A stretch of 64,000 nt of DNA, taken from positions 2,666,001 through 2,730,000 of the forward strand of contig NZ_CP120983.1 in assembly GCF_030719215.1 (NCBI RefSeq), in the 5' to 3' direction. This DNA comes from Streptomyces sp. Alt3. Lineage in GTDB: Bacteria > Actinomycetota > Actinomycetes > Streptomycetales > Streptomycetaceae. The position numbers were made by a program, and so were the translations under genes. Below are positions 29,312 through 41,577 of this stretch, one piece after another (the first letter of the stretch is position 1; each line of letters begins with the position of its first letter). The notes under the pieces are model-generated. The model searched no databases, was not told where the DNA came from, and saw nothing but the letters and a program-made list of their open reading frames with translations.

Positions 29312-29686
29312 TCAGTGCGCCGCCACCGCACGCAGTCGCACGTCCGCGCGGCGCTCGGCGCCCGCGTCCGTGTCCGACTTCGCACGCTCCAGCGCACGCT
29401 CGGCGCGCTGGACGTCGATCTCGTCGGCAAGCTCGGCGATCTCAGCCAGCAACGAGAGCTTGTTGTCCGCGAACGAGATGAAACCGCCGTGCACAGCGGC
29501 GACAACCGTCCCGCCGCCGCTCGTACGGATCGTCACGGGGCCCGATTCCAGCACACCCAGGAGCGGCTGGTGACCGGGCATGACGCCGATGTCGCCGGAC
29601 GTGGTACGTGCGACAACGAGGGTGGCCTCGCCGGACCAGACACTGCGGTCCGCGGCGACCAGCTCGACATGCAGCTCAGCAGCCAA
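29312..29686 (-). CDS. atpC: ATP synthase F1 epsilon subunit
   Basis: A 124-aa subunit with the N-terminal beta sandwich (LHVELVAADRSVWSGEATLV, GDIGVMPGHQPLLGVLESG, HGGFISFADNKLSLLAE) and a C-terminal helical hairpin (ADEIDVQRAERALERAKS) that couples rotor and head and can inhibit ATP hydrolysis. Last gene of the atp operon, 109 nt after atpD. Confidence 0.96.
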   Translation of the reverse strand: MAAELHVELVAADRSVWSGEATLVVARTTSGDIGVMPGHQPLLGVLESGPVTIRTSGGGTVVAAVHGGFISFADNKLSLLAEIAELADEIDVQRAERALERAKSDTDAGAERRADVRLRAVAAH

Positions 29687-29795
29687 GGGTGGCTCCTCGG
29701 GTCACCACCCGGCGGTCGTGCCGGGTGTCGTTTCAATTCTACGGGGCGTGGTGAGGGGGGCGGGACACACCCACCCCCCTCGGTGAGCCGGAGGC

Positions 29796-32155
<2,360 letters not shown>

Positions 32156-32158
32156 CGA

Positions 32159-33730
32159 TCAGCCCTCGCCCAGGAGCTTGCCGTCCGAGGTCTCGAACTG
32201 CTGCTTGAAGGCGGCGATCGCGTCGGCGATCGACTGCAGCGTGTCGTCGGACATCTTGCCGCCCTCGGCGATGCTGGTCAGGAGGTCCTTGCGCTCGCGG
32301 CGCAGGTTCTCGAGCAGCTCGCTCTCGAAGCGGCGGATGTCCTCGACCGGGACGTCGTCCATCTTGCCCGTGGTGCCGGCCCAGACGGAGACGACCTGCT
32401 CCTCCATCGGGAACGGGGCGTACTGCGGCTGCTTCAGCAGCTCGACCATGCGCTTACCGCGCTCCAGCGACGCCTTGGAGGCCGCGTCCAGGTCGGAACC
32501 GAAGGCGGCGAACGCCTCCAGCTCACGGAACTGGGCGAGGTCCACACGCAGTCGGCCGGAAACCTGCTTCATGGCCTTGTGCTGGGCGGAGCCACCGACT
32601 CGGGAGACCGAGATACCGACGTTGAGCGCCGGACGCTGACCCGCGTTGAACAGGTCGGACTCCAGGAAGCACTGGCCGTCGGTGATGGAGATGACGTTGG
32701 TCGGGATGAACGCCGACACGTCGTTCGCCTTGGTCTCGACGATCGGGAGGCCCGTCATCGAACCGGCGCCCATCTCGTCGGAGAGCTTGGCGCAGCGCTC
32801 CAGCAGACGCGAGTGCAGGTAGAAGACGTCGCCCGGGTAGGCCTCACGGCCCGGCGGACGGCGCAGCAGAAGCGACACGGCGCGGTAGGCGTCGGCCTGC
32901 TTCGACAGGTCGTCGAAGATGATGAGGACGTGCTTGCCGTCGTACATCCAGTGCTGGCCGATGGCCGAGCCGGTGTACGGCGCCAGGTACTTGAAGCCGG
33001 CCGGGTCGGACGCCGGGGCGGCGACGATGGTCGTGTACTCGAGCGCACCGGCCTCTTCGAGGGCACCGCGCACGGAGGCGATGGTGGAGCCCTTCTGACC
33101 GATGGCGACGTAGATGCAGCGCACCTGCTTGTTCACGTCGCCCGAGCGCCAGTTGTCGCGCTGGTTGATGATCGTGTCGACGGCCAGAGCGGTCTTACCC
33201 GTCTGACGGTCACCGATGATCAGCTGACGCTGGCCGCGGCCGATCGGCACCATGGCGTCGACGGCCTTGTAGCCGGTCTGCATCGGCTCGTGCACCGACT
33301 TGCGGACCATGACGCCAGGGGCCTGCAGCTCGAGGGCGCGACGGCCTTCGGTCGCGATCTCGCCGAGACCGTCGATCGGGTTGCCGAGCGGGTCGACGAC
33401 GCGGCCGAGGTAGCCCTCGCCGACGCCGACGGAGAGCACCTCACCGGTGCGCTGCACCGGCTGGCCCTCCTCGATTCCGCTGAACTCGCCGAGGACGATC
33501 GCACCGATCTCGCGCTCCTCGAGGTTGAGGGCGAGACCGAGGGTGCCGTCCTCGAACTTCAGCAGCTCGTTCGCCATGGCGGAGGGCAGGCCCTCCACCT
33601 TCGCGATGCCGTCGCCGGCAACGCTGACCGTCCCGACCTCCTCGCGCGAGGCCGCGTCCGGCTGGTACGACTGGACAAAGTTATCCAGTGCGTCCCGGAT
33701 CTCCTCCGGCCGGATCGTAAGCTCCGCCAT
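32159..33730 (-). CDS. atpA: ATP synthase F1 alpha subunit
   Basis: A 523-aa regulatory/nucleotide-binding subunit. It has Walker [12 protein letters not shown], the [13 protein letters not shown] strand, the [15 protein letters not shown] segment and the alpha signature [14 protein letters not shown] with the arginine finger region. ATG at 33730 gives [11 protein letters not shown], the family start; in-frame sequence upstream to 33835 is not conserved. Confidence 0.97.
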   Translation of the reverse strand: MAELTIRPEEIRDALDNFVQSYQPDAASREEVGTVSVAGDGIAKVEGLPSAMANELLKFEDGTLGLALNLEEREIGAIVLGEFSGIEEGQPVQRTGEVLSVGVGEGYLGRVVDPLGNPIDGLGEIATEGRRALELQAPGVMVRKSVHEPMQTGYKAVDAMVPIGRGQRQLIIGDRQTGKTALAVDTIINQRDNWRSGDVNKQVRCIYVAIGQKGSTIASVRGALEEAGALEYTTIVAAPASDPAGFKYLAPYTGSAIGQHWMYDGKHVLIIFDDLSKQADAYRAVSLLLRRPPGREAYPGDVFYLHSRLLERCAKLSDEMGAGSMTGLPIVETKANDVSAFIPTNVISITDGQCFLESDLFNAGQRPALNVGISVSRVGGSAQHKAMKQVSGRLRVDLAQFRELEAFAAFGSDLDAASKASLERGKRMVELLKQPQYAPFPMEEQVVSVWAGTTGKMDDVPVEDIRRFESELLENLRRERKDLLTSIAEGGKMSDDTLQSIADAIAAFKQQFETSDGKLLGEG

Positions 33731-33877
33731 CTGGGGTTCCCTGCTCTCCTTGTTGGGCCCGAAGTTTCTCAAAGGGGTCTGGGGGCGACCCCCAGGAATC
33801 TTCTGCAATTTCTGCACGGCCCAACCGGGCCGCAATTCTTGCTCGTTCAGTTCGTGCGGTGTGGGCGCTGCGCGCTG

Positions 33878-34693
33878 TCAGCCGGCCATCCTGCGGGTGA
33901 CCTCTTCGAGGCGCTCCGCGATCGTGCCGTTGATGACCTCGTCACCGACGCGCACCGAGATCCCGCCGAGGACCTCGGGGTCCACGTCCAGGTTCAGGTG
34001 CATCTGCCGGCCGTAGATCTTCGCCAGCGCGGCGCCGAGGCGCTGCTTCTGGCGATCGGACAGCGGCACCGCCGAGGTGACGACGGCGACCATACGGTCC
34101 CGGCGCTCCGCGGCGAGCCTGGACAGGGAGTCGAGTCCCGACTCCAGGCTACGTCCTCGGGGCTGCGTCACGAGGCGCGTGATCACGCGCTCGGTGACAG
34201 GCTGGGCCTTGCCGCCGAGCAGGCTGCGGAGCAGCTCGCTCTTGGCCGAGCCCGTGGCCGACTTGCTGGTCAGGGCGGACCGCAGTGCGACGTCGGAGGA
34301 GACGATCCGGCCGAACCGGAACAGCTCGTCCTCGACGTCGTCGAGCACACCCGCGCGCTGGGCAGCGGTGAGGTCGGCGGTGTTCGCCAGCTCCTCGGCC
34401 GCGTCGACCAGGTCACGCGACTGCGACCAGCGGGAACGGACCATGCCGGAGACCAGGTCCACGGCCTCGCCGCCCACCTGTCCGCCCAGCAGCCGTCCGG
34501 CCAGCTCGGCCTTGGCCTCGCCGCCCTGCGACGGGTCGGTGAGGACCCGGCGCAGCGATACCTCGCGGTGGAGCAGCGCGGTGACGGCTGCCAGCTCCTC
34601 GGCGAGCTTCGCCGCGTCGACCGACGTGGAGTCGGTCAGTGCGTCGAGGCGCTCGCGTGCGGCGGCCAGCGCCTCGCGGCTCGCTCCATTCAT
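33878..34693 (-). CDS. atpH: ATP synthase F1 delta subunit
   Basis: A 271-aa stator subunit: an N-terminal helical bundle extended compared with proteobacterial delta (about 180 aa), as is normal in actinobacteria, then the conserved C-terminal VTSAVPLSDRQKQRLGAALA with IYGRQMHLNLDVDPEVLGG. It overlaps atpF by 4 nt (ATGA). Ends 147 nt before the atpA start. Confidence 0.96.
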   Translation of the reverse strand: MNGASREALAAARERLDALTDSTSVDAAKLAEELAAVTALLHREVSLRRVLTDPSQGGEAKAELAGRLLGGQVGGEAVDLVSGMVRSRWSQSRDLVDAAEELANTADLTAAQRAGVLDDVEDELFRFGRIVSSDVALRSALTSKSATGSAKSELLRSLLGGKAQPVTERVITRLVTQPRGRSLESGLDSLSRLAAERRDRMVAVVTSAVPLSDRQKQRLGAALAKIYGRQMHLNLDVDPEVLGGISVRVGDEVINGTIAERLEEVTRRMAG

Positions 34694-35235
34694 CGGACGG
34701 CCTCGGCCTTCGCCTCGAGCTCGTCGAGGAACCGGTCGACGGTGCCGCTCTGCCGGGCGTGGTCCTCGAGGGACTCGCCGACGAGCTTGCCGGCCAGGGC
34801 GGTGGCGAGACTGCCCACGTCCTGGCGCAGCGCGGACGCCGCGGCCTTGCGGTCGGCCTCGATCTGGGCGTGGCCGGCCGCGATGATCTCCTCGCGCTGC
34901 CGCTGACCTTCCGCCCTCATCTCCTGGATGATGACGGCACCCTGCTCCTGCGCCTCCTGGCGCAGACGGGCGGCCTCGTGGCGGGCCTCGGCGAGCTGAG
35001 CCTTGTACTGCTCAAGAACGCTCTGGGCCTCGGTCTGGGCCGCATCGGCCTTCTCGATACCGCCTTCGATGGCCTCGCGGCGCTCTTCCAGAACCTTGTT
35101 GATGTTCGGGAGGAGCTTCTTCGCGAGGAAACCGAAGACGATGGCGAAGGCGATGAGGCCGATGACGATCTCAGGAACCGCCGGGAGCAGCGGGTTCTGG
35201 ATCTCTCCCTCGGACGCCAGCTGTAGGGCGTTCAC
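34690..35235 (-). CDS. atpF: ATP synthase Fo b subunit
   Basis: A 181-aa peripheral-stalk subunit with one N-terminal membrane helix (EIVIGLIAFAIVFGFLAKKL) and a long charged coiled coil (NINKVLEERREAIEGGIEKA onward). The start is a GTG at 35235. It overlaps the delta gene and follows atpE by 42 nt. Confidence 0.96.
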   Translation of the reverse strand: MNALQLASEGEIQNPLLPAVPEIVIGLIAFAIVFGFLAKKLLPNINKVLEERREAIEGGIEKADAAQTEAQSVLEQYKAQLAEARHEAARLRQEAQEQGAVIIQEMRAEGQRQREEIIAAGHAQIEADRKAAASALRQDVGSLATALAGKLVGESLEDHARQSGTVDRFLDELEAKAEAVR

Positions 35236-35277
35236 ATCAATGCCTTTCGTCGCTTCGGGCAGTTGGGATGCCGCGAA

Positions 35278-35598
<321 letters not shown>

Positions 35599-36414
35599 TC
35601 AGTGGTGCTCGGCGAGAGCGCCCTGAATGTAGTTGCAGGCCAGAAGGACGAACACGTAGGCCTGCAGCGCCTGGATGAACAGTTCGAAGGCGGTCATCAG
35701 GATGACCATCACGAAGGAGACACCGGCGTAGGCGATGCCGATGCCGTTCAGCAGGTACCAGCTGGCGATCGTGAAGATCAGCAGCAGGACGTGACCGGCG
35801 AACATGTTGGCGAAGAGTCGCACGGCGTGCGTGAAGGGCCGGATCAGCAGGTTCGACATGATCTCGATGACCATGACGAAGGGAAGGGCCGGGCCGATCG
35901 ACGGGTCGTAGCCGGAGATGTTCTTCCAGCCGCCGACGAAGCCGTGCCGCTTGAAGGTCAGGCTGACCCAGAGCACGTACACGATCACGGCCAGCGCCAC
36001 CGGGAATCCGATGACCGAGACCACCGGGAACTGGGCGAAGGGAATGATCGCCCAGAGGTTCATGATCCAGATGAAGAAGAACAGCGAGACCATGAGGGGC
36101 ACGTACTTCTTGCCCTCGCGCTTGCCGAGCGTCTCGTACACCACACCGGTGCGGATGAAGTCGTAACCCGCCTCGGCGACCATCTGGAGCTTTCCGGGCA
36201 CCAGCTTCGGCTTGTTGAAAGCCGCCCAGAAGAAGCCGACGACGACAACGGTGCTCAGGACCGCCAGCAGCATCGGCTTGTTGATCTCGATGCCGCCGAC
36301 GGTGAACATCGGCTCGAAAACAAAGGAGTGCAGGCCAGGAGCCGGGAAGCCGCATCCGTCGAAGATGTGGCAGTCGGTCTCGAAGGCGAGCACCGTCGTC
36401 GGGTCAGCACTCAC
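35599..36414 (-). CDS. atpB: ATP synthase Fo a subunit
   Basis: A 271-aa proton-channel subunit with five to six helices; the essential Arg is in FTHAVRLFANMFAGH. The start is put at GTG 36414, which has GGAG 6 nt upstream and gives the conserved VSADPTTVLAFETDCHIFDG; the frame stays open to 36450. It precedes atpE by 75 nt. Confidence 0.95.
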   Translation of the reverse strand: MSADPTTVLAFETDCHIFDGCGFPAPGLHSFVFEPMFTVGGIEINKPMLLAVLSTVVVVGFFWAAFNKPKLVPGKLQMVAEAGYDFIRTGVVYETLGKREGKKYVPLMVSLFFFIWIMNLWAIIPFAQFPVVSVIGFPVALAVIVYVLWVSLTFKRHGFVGGWKNISGYDPSIGPALPFVMVIEIMSNLLIRPFTHAVRLFANMFAGHVLLLIFTIASWYLLNGIGIAYAGVSFVMVILMTAFELFIQALQAYVFVLLACNYIQGALAEHH

Positions 36415-36636
36415 CGCGGGCTCCTTCAGCGTGGCGCATAGGTACGGCAACCTCGTTGTGTCGGCGCGGCAAGCAGCCGCTGGTCGGCACTGGACTGGTG
36501 TTACGGATGGGGGGCGGCTCAGGCATTACGCCTCGCGATGGAGCAGGCGCCGATTTTGATGCCCGCGCCCGCAGTGCCGCAGTTGGCACCGGACGATAGC
36601 AGGGTCTCGAACGCGCGCTTATCCCGGCCCTACCCC

Positions 36637-37074
36637 TCACGTCGAAGACCCCGTGTTCTCGGGCGTCTTGCCCGCGGAAGAGTCCGGCTCGACGTAAAGA
36701 ATCTTGGTCTTCATGTGCACGCGGATCTGCGCCGCGACCCAGGTGAGGGTGGCGACCATCACCGCGGCGGCGAAGGCCCGGGGGTTGAACAGCGTCGTGT
36801 CCTTGAAGGCGGCGACGAAGACGAAGAGCAGCAGCAGTTCGGTCGTGTACAGCACCAGCCCCATGGCCTGGAACAGATGCGGCAGTGACTTCGCCGTGCG
36901 CTGCAGGACGCCGAGTCCGATCCCCATGAAGAGGATCACCACCAGCGTCCCGGCCGCTGCGCCGATCGCTCCCTTGCCGCCGGCGAGCGCAGCGCTGACG
37001 GCAACGGTGACGACACCGACGGCAGCAGTGGGCACGGCGGTGTGGAGGAGAGTCCGGGCGTCGTTGGACGGCAT
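36637..37074 (-). CDS. atpI: AtpI-like membrane protein, first gene of the atp operon
   Basis: A 145-aa protein with four predicted membrane helices (LLHTAVPTAAVGVVTVAVSA, GAAAGTLVVILFMGIGLGV, LFQAMGLVLYTTELLLLFVF, FAAAVMVATLTWVAAQIRV). AtpI helps c-ring assembly in other bacteria. Sequence similarity to AtpI is low, so the name rests mainly on topology and position 222 bp before atpB. Confidence 0.8.
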   Translation of the reverse strand: MPSNDARTLLHTAVPTAAVGVVTVAVSAALAGGKGAIGAAAGTLVVILFMGIGLGVLQRTAKSLPHLFQAMGLVLYTTELLLLFVFVAAFKDTTLFNPRAFAAAVMVATLTWVAAQIRVHMKTKILYVEPDSSAGKTPENTGSST

Positions 37075-37336
37075 GGCGGTTACTCCGCGTTGCAGGGGGT
37101 GGTCGGTGTTCGTCAGGGACGAGCGTAGGCCCGGTCCGAGTCGATGCTTCGGGCCAATGGACCGTGCTACTCAGGTCCTTCGGCTTCCTCACCGGGCTTC
37201 GTGAACGCTATCACAAACTATTTGATGAGGTCTTTACTCAGAAAGTGTGCCAGCTGTCACACATGAGAGTTACCTCGCGCGTGTGTGCAGAACATCACGA
37301 CGCATTGTCTGGTATGGGGACTTCTGTACCGCACGG
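37075..37336 (-). promoter_or_regulatory. Likely atp operon promoter region
   Basis: A 262-bp gap upstream of atpI, markedly richer in A and T than its surroundings around 37195-37280. It should hold the main atp operon promoter, as the upstream gene is co-directional but unrelated. I could not assign a convincing -35/-10 pair. Confidence 0.4.
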
Positions 37337-38740
37337 TCAACGCGACGAGTCGGCACGGTCCCGATCCGTGAAGCGCGAACGGGGGCCGATCGCGGTCGCT
37401 CCGTTGACGCCGGAGACACCCACGGGCACGGAGGCCCGTTCCGGTGCCGGGGAGGCCATGTGCGAGCCGTCGGAGCGCTGTTGGCCCCGGGAGGTGACGT
37501 CACCGGCGTCCACGGACTCCTCGCGGGCGGCTCGCCGCCGCCGGTATCGCGGTGGCACGAAGGCTTCGGCCCAGCGCGGGGCACGCGGGGTGAAGCGGGG
37601 CATGAGCAGCAGGACGAGGCCCACGGCGCTGAGCCCCACGATCACCAGCACGATCCACAGCGACGCGGAGTGCACGGAGTAGCCGACGGCTCCGAAGGCG
37701 ATCAGGGCCGACCAGAAGTACATGATCAGCACGGACCTGCTGTGCGAGTGCCCGATCTCCAGCAGCCGGTGGTGCAGGTGGCCGCGGTCGGCGGCGAACG
37801 GCGACTGGCCGTTCCAGGTGCGGCGCACGATGGCCAGCACCAGGTCGGCGGCCGGGATCGCGATGATCGTCAGCGGCAGCAGCAGCGGGATGAAGACCGG
37901 GAGCATCGCGTGGGTCGCCTGGCGCTCGCTGCCCTCGAAGAGCTTCATCGCGTCCGGGTCGACCTGGCCGGTGACGGAGATCGCCCCGGCGGCCAGCACG
38001 AGGCCGATCAGCATCGAGCCGGAGTCGCCCATGAAGATCCGGGCGGGGTGCATGTTGTGCGGCAGGAAGCCGAGGCACATGCCCATCAGGATCGCGGCGA
38101 AGAGGGTCGCGGGGGCCGCCGCCTCGATCCCGTACCCGTACCAGAGCCGGTAGGTGTAGAGGAAGAACGCCGCCGACGCGATGCAGACCATGCCCGCCGC
38201 GAGACCGTCCAGGCCGTCGACGAAGTTGACCGCGTTGATGGTGATCACGACGAGCGCGACCGTGAGCAGCGTGCCCTGCCACTGGGTGAGTGCCACGGTG
38301 CCCACGCCGGGGATGGGCAGCCAGAGGATCGTCAGACCCTGGATGACCATGACCGCGGCCGCGATCATCTGCCCGCCCAGTTTGATCAGCGCGTCGATCT
38401 CGAACTTGTCGTCCAGGACGCCGATCAGCCAGATCAGGGCGGCGCCCGACAGCAGCGCCCTCGGTTCGTTGGAGAGTTCGAACACGCTGTTCAGGTTGAA
38501 CAGGTGGTCCGCGACGATCAGTCCCGCACACAGCCCGCCGAACATGGCGATGCCACCGAGCCGAGGTGTCGGTTCCCGGTGTACGTCACGCGCACGGATC
38601 GCGGGCATCGCCCCGATCGCGATGGCGAACTTCCGCACCGGCCCGGTCAGCAGATAGGTAACCGCTGCCGTGACACAGAGCGTCAGCAGGTAATCACGCA
38701 CGGGCTGCCCCACAGAATTCGCCGGCCATCTCAGCCCCAC
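37337..38740 (-). CDS. Undecaprenyl-phosphate glycan phosphotransferase (MraY/WecA family)
   Basis: A 467-aa polyprenyl-phosphate N-acetylhexosamine-1-phosphate transferase. About eleven membrane helices are visible. Family motifs are REPTPRLGGIAMFGG, the Asp pair in WLIGVLDDKFEIDAL, NAVNFVDGLDGLAAG and the PARIFMGDSGSMLIG loop. A hydrophilic C-terminal tail of about 60 residues is added. Likely starts synthesis of a lipid-linked wall polymer such as teichoic or teichuronic glycan; MraY itself is in the dcw cluster, so WecA/TagO-like is more probable. The start could be GTG 38740 or GTG 38701. Confidence 0.9.
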   Translation of the reverse strand: MGLRWPANSVGQPVRDYLLTLCVTAAVTYLLTGPVRKFAIAIGAMPAIRARDVHREPTPRLGGIAMFGGLCAGLIVADHLFNLNSVFELSNEPRALLSGAALIWLIGVLDDKFEIDALIKLGGQMIAAAVMVIQGLTILWLPIPGVGTVALTQWQGTLLTVALVVITINAVNFVDGLDGLAAGMVCIASAAFFLYTYRLWYGYGIEAAAPATLFAAILMGMCLGFLPHNMHPARIFMGDSGSMLIGLVLAAGAISVTGQVDPDAMKLFEGSERQATHAMLPVFIPLLLPLTIIAIPAADLVLAIVRRTWNGQSPFAADRGHLHHRLLEIGHSHSRSVLIMYFWSALIAFGAVGYSVHSASLWIVLVIVGLSAVGLVLLLMPRFTPRAPRWAEAFVPPRYRRRRAAREESVDAGDVTSRGQQRSDGSHMASPAPERASVPVGVSGVNGATAIGPRSRFTDRDRADSSR

Positions 38741-38797
38741 ACCCTAGTCTCATCAGCAAGGACAACGAGCCACGGGTAATGGTTCCCCATGGCTCGG

Positions 38798-40087
38798 CTA
38801 CCCCGGATACGGCGGATTGTGCTCGGCCAGTCCGCGCACCTCGGCGCGCAGCCGGCCGGCGTCGCCCTCCTCCCGCACCGCCGCCCCGAACAGCGCGGCG
38901 ATCCTCTGCATGTCGTCCTCGTCCATGCCCTGCGTGGTGACGGCCGCGGTTCCGAGCCGGATGCCGCGTGCGTCCCCGTACGGCAGGGCGCATGTGTCCA
39001 GGACCATACCGGCGGCCATGAGCCGCTCGCGGGCGGTGCGGGCGTCCACGCCCAGCGGGGCGGGGTCCACGACGACGATGTGGGTGTCCGTACCGCCCGT
39101 GGTGATCTCGAAGCCCTCGGACTCCAGGGCGGCCGCCAGGACCCGGGCGTGCGCGACGACCCGGTGCGCGTAGACGGCGAAGGCCGGGGTCGCCGCCTCA
39201 CCGAAGGCGACGGCCTTCGCCGCGACGGTGTGCATCTGGGCACCGCCCTGGGTGAAGGGGAACACCGCCCGGTCGATCCGCTCCGACAGTTCGACGCCGC
39301 ACAGGATCATGCCGCCGCGCGGGCCGCGCAGGACCTTGTGCGTCGTCGCGCACACGACGTCGGCGTACGGGACCGGGCTGGGCGCCGCTCCTCCGGCGAT
39401 CAGTCCCATCGGATGGGCGGCGTCCGCGATCAGATACGCGCCGACCTCGTCGGCGATCGCCCGGAACTGCTCGTAGTCGGGGTGCCGGGGGTACGAGATC
39501 GAACCGCAGACGATCGCCTTGGGACGTCTGGCCCTCGCCAGGGCCCGCACCTGTGCGTAGTCGATGAGCCCGCTGTCGGGATCGACGCCGTAGCCGGCGA
39601 ACTCGAACCAGCGTCCGGAGAAGTTGCCCGGAGCCCCGTGGGTCAGGTGCCCGCCGTACGGGAGACCCATGGCGAGCACCGTGTCACCGGGGCGCAGCAG
39701 CGCGGCGTAGGCGGCCAGGACCGCCGAGGAACCTGAGTGGGGCTGGACGTTGGCGTGCTCGGCGCCGAACAGCGACATGGCCCGCCGGACCGCGGCGCGT
39801 TCCGCGGCGTCGGCCTGTTCGCAGCCGCCGTGGTGACGGGCACCGGGGTAGCCCTCGGCGTACTTGTTGGCGAGCGGGGAGCCGAGGGCGGCCAGGACCG
39901 CGGGCGAGGTGAAGTTCTCGGCGGCGATGAGCTGGAGGGTGCTCGCCTGCCGGCCGGCCTCGGCCAGCAGGATGCCGCTGATCTCCGGATCCTGCCGGAC
40001 CAGGGCGGCGAAGTCCTGGGGCAGGGCCCCGGCGGACGGGACGGACGGTGGCGCGGCTTCACGTGCGGCTGGAGTGGTGACCGGCAT
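38798..40087 (-). CDS. glyA: Serine hydroxymethyltransferase (first paralogue)
   Basis: A 429-aa PLP enzyme converting serine and tetrahydrofolate to glycine and methylene-THF. Motifs: LQLIAAENFTSPAVLAALGS, NKYAEGYPGARHHGGCEQAD, NVQPHSGSSAVLAAYAAL and the PLP-lysine segment ATTHKVLRGPRGGM. ATG at 40087 is chosen; the frame stays open further upstream. It diverges from the second SHMT at the end of the window (for example SGSSAV against SGSPAN, HGGCEQAD against YEGQQVID). It lies beside sua5 and the glycan transferase gene. Confidence 0.92.
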   Translation of the reverse strand: MPVTTPAAREAAPPSVPSAGALPQDFAALVRQDPEISGILLAEAGRQASTLQLIAAENFTSPAVLAALGSPLANKYAEGYPGARHHGGCEQADAAERAAVRRAMSLFGAEHANVQPHSGSSAVLAAYAALLRPGDTVLAMGLPYGGHLTHGAPGNFSGRWFEFAGYGVDPDSGLIDYAQVRALARARRPKAIVCGSISYPRHPDYEQFRAIADEVGAYLIADAAHPMGLIAGGAAPSPVPYADVVCATTHKVLRGPRGGMILCGVELSERIDRAVFPFTQGGAQMHTVAAKAVAFGEAATPAFAVYAHRVVAHARVLAAALESEGFEITTGGTDTHIVVVDPAPLGVDARTARERLMAAGMVLDTCALPYGDARGIRLGTAAVTTQGMDEDDMQRIAALFGAAVREEGDAGRLRAEVRGLAEHNPPYPG

Positions 40088-40224
40088 CGAGGGCTCCGGG
40101 CCTGGAGGAGGGGTGCGTGACGTCAGATCCAATGTAGGTCCGCCCCGGGCCTCCTGCCCGCTGCCGGGCGCCCCTCTACGCCGGTCGGCGCACCCCCGGT
40201 GCACGCGCGGGGGCCGTCGGCGGT

Positions 40225-40866
40225 TCAGCGCTGGGCGTGCACCCCGGTCAGCGCCGTCATCACGGGATCGAGCGCCTGGCTGATCTCGTCGCCGACGGAG
40301 CGGAAGAAGGTGATCGGAGCGCCGTACGGGTCGTAGACCTCGTCCGCCTCCGCGGTGGGGGCCAGCAGCCAGCCGCGCAGGGCGGCCGCGGCGCGCACCA
40401 GCGCGCGGGCGCGCTCGACGACGCCCTCCTCGCGGGCGTCGGGCAGCGTGGCGGGGTCTATGGCCCGCACCAGCCGGGTGAACTCCTTGAGCGTGAAGGT
40501 CCGCAGTCCCGCCGAGTGGCCCATGGAGATCACCTGGGCGCGGTGGTCCCGGGTGGCGGTGAGGACCAGGTCGGCGCGGATGACGTGCTCGTCGAGGAGC
40601 TCCCTGCCGACGAAGCCGGTGGCGTCGGCACCGAAGTCGGCGAGGACGACCTCGGCGTTGGCCTCCATGGGCGCGCCCTCGTGCCCCCAGGTGCCCGCGC
40701 TCTCCACGATGAGGCCGCCGCTGAGCGGGTCCCCGAGGCGGTCCACGAGGGCATGGCGGGTCAGCCGCTCGGTGATGGGCGAGCGGCAGACGTTGCCGGT
40801 GCTGACGTGGAGGATGCGGAAAGTGTCGTGCCGCCCCGCTATGCCACGCCCCTCAGGGGCGGTCAA
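40225..40866 (-). CDS. Low-molecular-weight PTP-like protein with Ser at the nucleophile position
   Basis: A 213-aa protein of the arsenate reductase/protein-tyrosine-phosphatase fold. The P-loop reads HVSTGNVCRSPITERL. In active enzymes the residue before (L/T)GN is the nucleophilic Cys; here it is Ser (codon AGC). The general-acid region VYDPYGAPITFF with Asp is retained. The start is taken as TTG 40866, overlapping the sua5 stop and preceded by GAGGTGG. As I recall, Streptomyces relatives share the Ser. It may bind phosphotyrosine or act as a pseudo-phosphatase. Confidence 0.8.
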   Translation of the reverse strand: MTAPEGRGIAGRHDTFRILHVSTGNVCRSPITERLTRHALVDRLGDPLSGGLIVESAGTWGHEGAPMEANAEVVLADFGADATGFVGRELLDEHVIRADLVLTATRDHRAQVISMGHSAGLRTFTLKEFTRLVRAIDPATLPDAREEGVVERARALVRAAAALRGWLLAPTAEADEVYDPYGAPITFFRSVGDEISQALDPVMTALTGVHAQR

Positions 40867-41510
40867 TTGGCCACCTCGAGGTCGGGTACCACCTTGCGGA
40901 GTTCCTCGACCGAGATCGCGCCCGCGCGCAGCAGGAGCGGGATCCTGCCGGTGACGTCGACGATCGAGGACGGCACGATCCCGGGGGTCGAGCCGCCGTC
41001 GAGGTAGACGGAGACGCTGTCGCCGAGCATCTCCTGGGCGGCGTCGCAGGTCTCGGGCGAGGGGTGTCCGGTGAGGTTGGCGCTGGAGACGGCCATCGGG
41101 CCGACCTCCGTGAGGAGCTCGATGGCGACCGGGTGCAGGGGCATCCGGACGGCGACTGTGCCCCGGGTGTCGCCGAGGTCCCACTGGAGCGACGGCTGGT
41201 GCTTGGCGACGAGCGTGAGGGCGCCGGGCCAGAACGCGTCGACGAGCTCCCAGGCCTGCTCGGAGAAGTCGGTGACCAGGCCGTGCAGGGTGTTCGGGGA
41301 GCCGATCAGGACGGGGGTCGGCATGTTGCGGCCGCGGCCCTTGGCGTCGAGGAGATCGGCCACGCCCTCCGAGCTGAAGGCGTCCGCACCGATCCCGTAC
41401 ACGGTGTCGGTGGGCAGCACGACCAGTTCGCCGCGGCGGACGGCGGACGCGGCTTCACGCAGGCCGGTCGTACGGTCGGTCGCGTCGTTGCAGTCGTATC
41501 GCCGTGCCAT
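40863..41510 (-). CDS. L-threonylcarbamoyladenylate synthase (Sua5/YrdC)
   Basis: A 215-aa enzyme making the activated intermediate for t6A37 of ANN-decoding tRNAs. Motifs: GELVVLPTDTVYGIGADAF, the lysine-containing KGRGRNMPTPVLI, WPGALTLVAKHQ, VAVRMPLHP and SSANLTGHPSPETCDAA. Complete; its stop overlaps the next gene's start. Downstream of prmC and prfA in a translation-related gene run. Confidence 0.94.
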   Translation of the reverse strand: MARRYDCNDATDRTTGLREAASAVRRGELVVLPTDTVYGIGADAFSSEGVADLLDAKGRGRNMPTPVLIGSPNTLHGLVTDFSEQAWELVDAFWPGALTLVAKHQPSLQWDLGDTRGTVAVRMPLHPVAIELLTEVGPMAVSSANLTGHPSPETCDAAQEMLGDSVSVYLDGGSTPGIVPSSIVDVTGRIPLLLRAGAISVEELRKVVPDLEVAN

Positions 41511-41577
41511 CAGCCGGCCTCCTCGGACATGTACGGGTATGACGGGTGGGGATCGTGCGGTGCCGGCGCCCCGGTGG

